This document shows, piece by piece, positions 6,152 to 7,868 of a stretch of DNA of 7,868 bases (its first letter is position 1; each line of letters opens with the position of its first letter). The translations under genes were made by a program, and so were the position numbers. This DNA is from Pseudomonadota bacterium (GTDB lineage: Bacteria; Pseudomonadota; Gammaproteobacteria; Arenicellales; Arenicellaceae): contig JABJKL010000183.1 of the NCBI GenBank assembly GCA_018660405.1, forward strand, positions 1-7,868, given 5' to 3'. The notes beneath the pieces are model-generated. The model did no database searches, was not told the origin of the DNA, and was given only the letters and a program-made list of their open reading frames with translations.

Positions 6152-6751
6152 ATGGATCAACAAATCCCGCAGCCTATTCACCCAAGTGAGTGGCCCCCAG
6201 TGCTCTCCAATATCATTGAAGACATGCATGGCGACCCGATTAATGTGCATAGATTGATGGCGAACAATCCAGCTTTATTAGAAGCATGGTGGCCTTTCAG
6301 AAATCATTCCGTTCTTGGTGGCACCTTGGGCCAACGGAACGCTGAGCTTTTGATTCTCCGACTTTCAGTTCATATGGAGTGCTGGTACGAGTGGGGATCC
6401 CACGTGGATCGAGCAACAAAAATTGGTATTGAAAGGAATGAGATTTTAGGGTTACTGAAACCTGATTTGGATCAGCAATGGCCGGAAGGTGAGAGGGTCC
6501 TAATTCTGTCGGTCGATGAGTTGATGACTCGTAAATATCTTGGCACTGAAACCCGTACATTGCTTGAAGAGCACTTCGATACCAACCAAATTATGGATCT
6601 CATCGCGATTCATGGCATGTATATGATACTGGCGGCTATGTTGAAAACTTGGGATTTGTCTTTGGATTCCAAAGCGCTGGAATCAATTTTCGATATCACT
6701 AGTGAAGTTGATTTTCTCAGGTCGGCTGAGCTCTTTAATATGCAAAGTTAG
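6152..6751 (+). CDS. Carboxymuconolactone decarboxylase (CMD)/AhpD-like family protein
   Basis: This 199-residue, probably cytoplasmic all-helical protein is of the CMD/AhpD-like superfamily. The diagnostic segment is RNAELLILRLSVHMECWYEW followed by GSHVDRATKIGI (residues 62-93): Glu65, Cys77, Glu80 and His84 take the places of the family's Glu, Cys and His proton-relay residues. The second AhpD cysteine is replaced, so peroxidase-type CxxC redox chemistry is unlikely. The C-terminal half (VDELMTRKYLG, then DLIAIHGMYMILAAMLKTWD) matches the second helical hairpin typical of the longer members. True CMD enzymes act in the protocatechuate branch of aromatic breakdown, but many homologues have unknown roles, so no reaction is assigned. 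The ATG is fixed by an in-frame TAA at 6125-6127 and no other start between; the ribosome site is weak. The gene lies 136 bases before the third DUF6152 gene. Confidence 0.82.
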   Translation: MDQQIPQPIHPSEWPPVLSNIIEDMHGDPINVHRLMANNPALLEAWWPFRNHSVLGGTLGQRNAELLILRLSVHMECWYEWGSHVDRATKIGIERNEILGLLKPDLDQQWPEGERVLILSVDELMTRKYLGTETRTLLEEHFDTNQIMDLIAIHGMYMILAAMLKTWDLSLDSKALESIFDITSEVDFLRSAELFNMQS

Positions 6752-6872
6752 CCTGAAGGAAAGATTTGTTAGTGAGATTTGATATCGTTAAGGGGGTGCG
6801 AGATCCTCTGAATAGAGGTAAAAGAATTTGTGCTAGGCATGCATTTCGCATAACTTTGGTGATAAATTTTAT

Positions 6873-6878
6873 AGGGGG
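6873..6878 (+). promoter_or_regulatory. Ribosome binding site for DUF6152 paralogue 3
   Basis: AGGGGG lies nine bases before ATG 6888. It supports that start, which also yields a complete signal peptide. Confidence 0.6.
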
Positions 6879-6887
6879 TACAAACGA

Positions 6888-7868
6888 ATGAAGACATATA
6901 TTTCGCTGGTTATAGGCTTTTTACTACTCCACTCAGCCGGGGTTACAGCGCACCATTCTCACGCTAGCCTAAATGCCGAGGATGTACGACAGCAATCCGG
7001 TGTAGTCACCAAATATTCTTGGCGTATGCCGCACGTATTCATAAAATTGGAAGGACCAAACGGCCGAGGCGAATTGGTCGATTGGACAATTGAGCTTTTA
7101 CACCCGGCCGGCATGGCCGAACGTGGATGGAGCAAAGACAGCCTAAAGCCAGGTGAGCGAATTATCTGGGAAGGTAGCATGGACATCGACCCAAACCGCT
7201 ATTACTCAGGGTTAGCTTGGGCCGAAAAGGCGGATGGTACACGGCTGGAAAATACGAGATCAAATACCGGCGTGCCAATGCCAGTTGAACCCTCTACTGA
7301 CTTCACCGGCATGTGGGTCCGCGATCAACGGGTAGGATTCACCTACTACCCGCTCGAAGATTGGCCGTACACCGCATTTGCACAAGAGAAGGTTGACGCT
7401 TTTAGTGAGACCCAAAACCCGCAATTTAACTGCGAAGATCCTGGGCCGCCTAAGTCAACTCAGCTACCTTACCCGATTCTTATCTCCCGGCCAGACTCAG
7501 GCACTGTGGTTCTTGACTACGACATGCGTGACCAGCAACGGGTGCTGCAACTGGATCGTGATCTAGTGCCTGGATCGCCATCCAAAGTCGGACAATCTAA
7601 GGCTTGGATGGAGGGAAATGAACTTGTCGTAGAAACAAGCAATTTCGTTGCTGATGCTTGGGGTAGTTATACCGGTGTAGACTCAAGCGATCAAAAGCAC
7701 TTGATCGAACGCCTCTCGTTAATCGAAGGTGGCAATACGCTACGTATTCAGATGACCCTGACAGATCCGGTGTTTCTCACCGAGCCGGTGCAAATCGACT
7801 ATTACATGAGAAAAATACACGCACGAGAGTTATTACCTGCGAACTGCAGTTTAGAAGCGGCTCGCCTA
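6888..7868 (+). CDS. Secreted DUF6152 family protein, paralogue 3 (3' end outside window)
   Basis: The frame from ATG 6888 is open for 327 codons to the window edge, so the stop is not seen; by comparison with the other two copies about 30 residues may be missing. The signal peptide has Lys2, a hydrophobic core about 5-18 and a cut predicted after Val-Thr-Ala21, leaving mature His22-His23-Ser24-His25. The N-terminal domain shows QSGVVTKYSWRMPHVFIKL (Pro48-His49), VDWTIELLH (Trp66, Glu69, His72) and ERGWSKDSLKPGERI. FTGMW (139-143) opens the second domain, with FNCEDPGPP (Cys182), AWMEGNELVVETSNF, YTGVDSSDQKHL, LTDPVFLTEP and Cys320. The motif order matches paralogue 2 exactly, although long stretches between motifs have diverged, so duplication is old. 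Function is unknown and an exported role is inferred. Confidence 0.85.
   Translation, partial: MKTYISLVIGFLLLHSAGVTAHHSHASLNAEDVRQQSGVVTKYSWRMPHVFIKLEGPNGRGELVDWTIELLHPAGMAERGWSKDSLKPGERIIWEGSMDIDPNRYYSGLAWAEKADGTRLENTRSNTGVPMPVEPSTDFTGMWVRDQRVGFTYYPLEDWPYTAFAQEKVDAFSETQNPQFNCEDPGPPKSTQLPYPILISRPDSGTVVLDYDMRDQQRVLQLDRDLVPGSPSKVGQSKAWMEGNELVVETSNFVADAWGSYTGVDSSDQKHLIERLSLIEGGNTLRIQMTLTDPVFLTEPVQIDYYMRKIHARELLPANCSLEAARL

Noticed and set aside
6809..6823. CCTCT-GAAT-AGAGG hairpin as a terminator after the CMD-like gene
   Set aside because: Only a five-base-pair stem with no T-tract, so it does not meet the pattern of an intrinsic terminator.
1..7868. CRISPR array, tRNA or rRNA genes
   Set aside because: No regularly spaced repeats, cloverleaf-like segments or conserved rRNA stretches were seen on either strand.

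Overview
The window looks like a stretch of a Gram-negative bacterial chromosome, probably a proteobacterium and plausibly an environmental or marine gammaproteobacterium. This rests on three exported proteins with Sec signal peptides, the families present and a moderate GC content judged by eye; no rRNA or taxonomic marker is present. No tRNA, rRNA or CRISPR array was seen.

Layout. (1) Positions 1-2642 are a plus-strand operon-like block: the 3' end of an unrecognised gene, a fumarylacetoacetate hydrolase (FAH) superfamily enzyme, a SnoaL-like/NTF2-fold protein overlapping it by 16 bases, and an MhpB-type class III extradiol ring-cleavage dioxygenase with its key histidines intact. This looks like a catabolic cassette for an aromatic or catechol-like substrate. 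The dioxygenase would open the ring and the FAH enzyme would process the product; the SnoaL-like protein has an unknown accessory role. (2) A 296-base gap holds a perfect 12-base palindrome and a hairpin but no convincing gene. (3) Two complete secreted proteins of the DUF6152 type (2939-4009 and 4269-5336) follow on the same strand. (4) Positions 5337-6151 are a scar region. It holds the frameshifted C-terminal remains of a minus-strand gene with a duplicated peptide motif, cut by the left part of an IS3-family insertion sequence whose orfA is truncated and whose orfB is missing, then about 200 bases of non-coding DNA with another 12-base palindrome. (5) A carboxymuconolactone decarboxylase (CMD)/AhpD-like protein (6152-6751) comes next. 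(6) A third DUF6152 protein starts at 6888 and runs off the window.

How it may fit together. The cytoplasmic enzymes (extradiol dioxygenase, FAH, SnoaL-like, CMD-like) point to breakdown of aromatic or related compounds. The three exported DUF6152 paralogues would act in the periplasm or outside. All three are predicted to be cut so that the mature protein begins His-His-Ser, and all keep a Pro-His pair 27-28 residues later. This could be a metal site, which is the most interesting untested idea here. A functional link between the DUF6152 proteins and the ring-cleavage cassette is inferred only from proximity.
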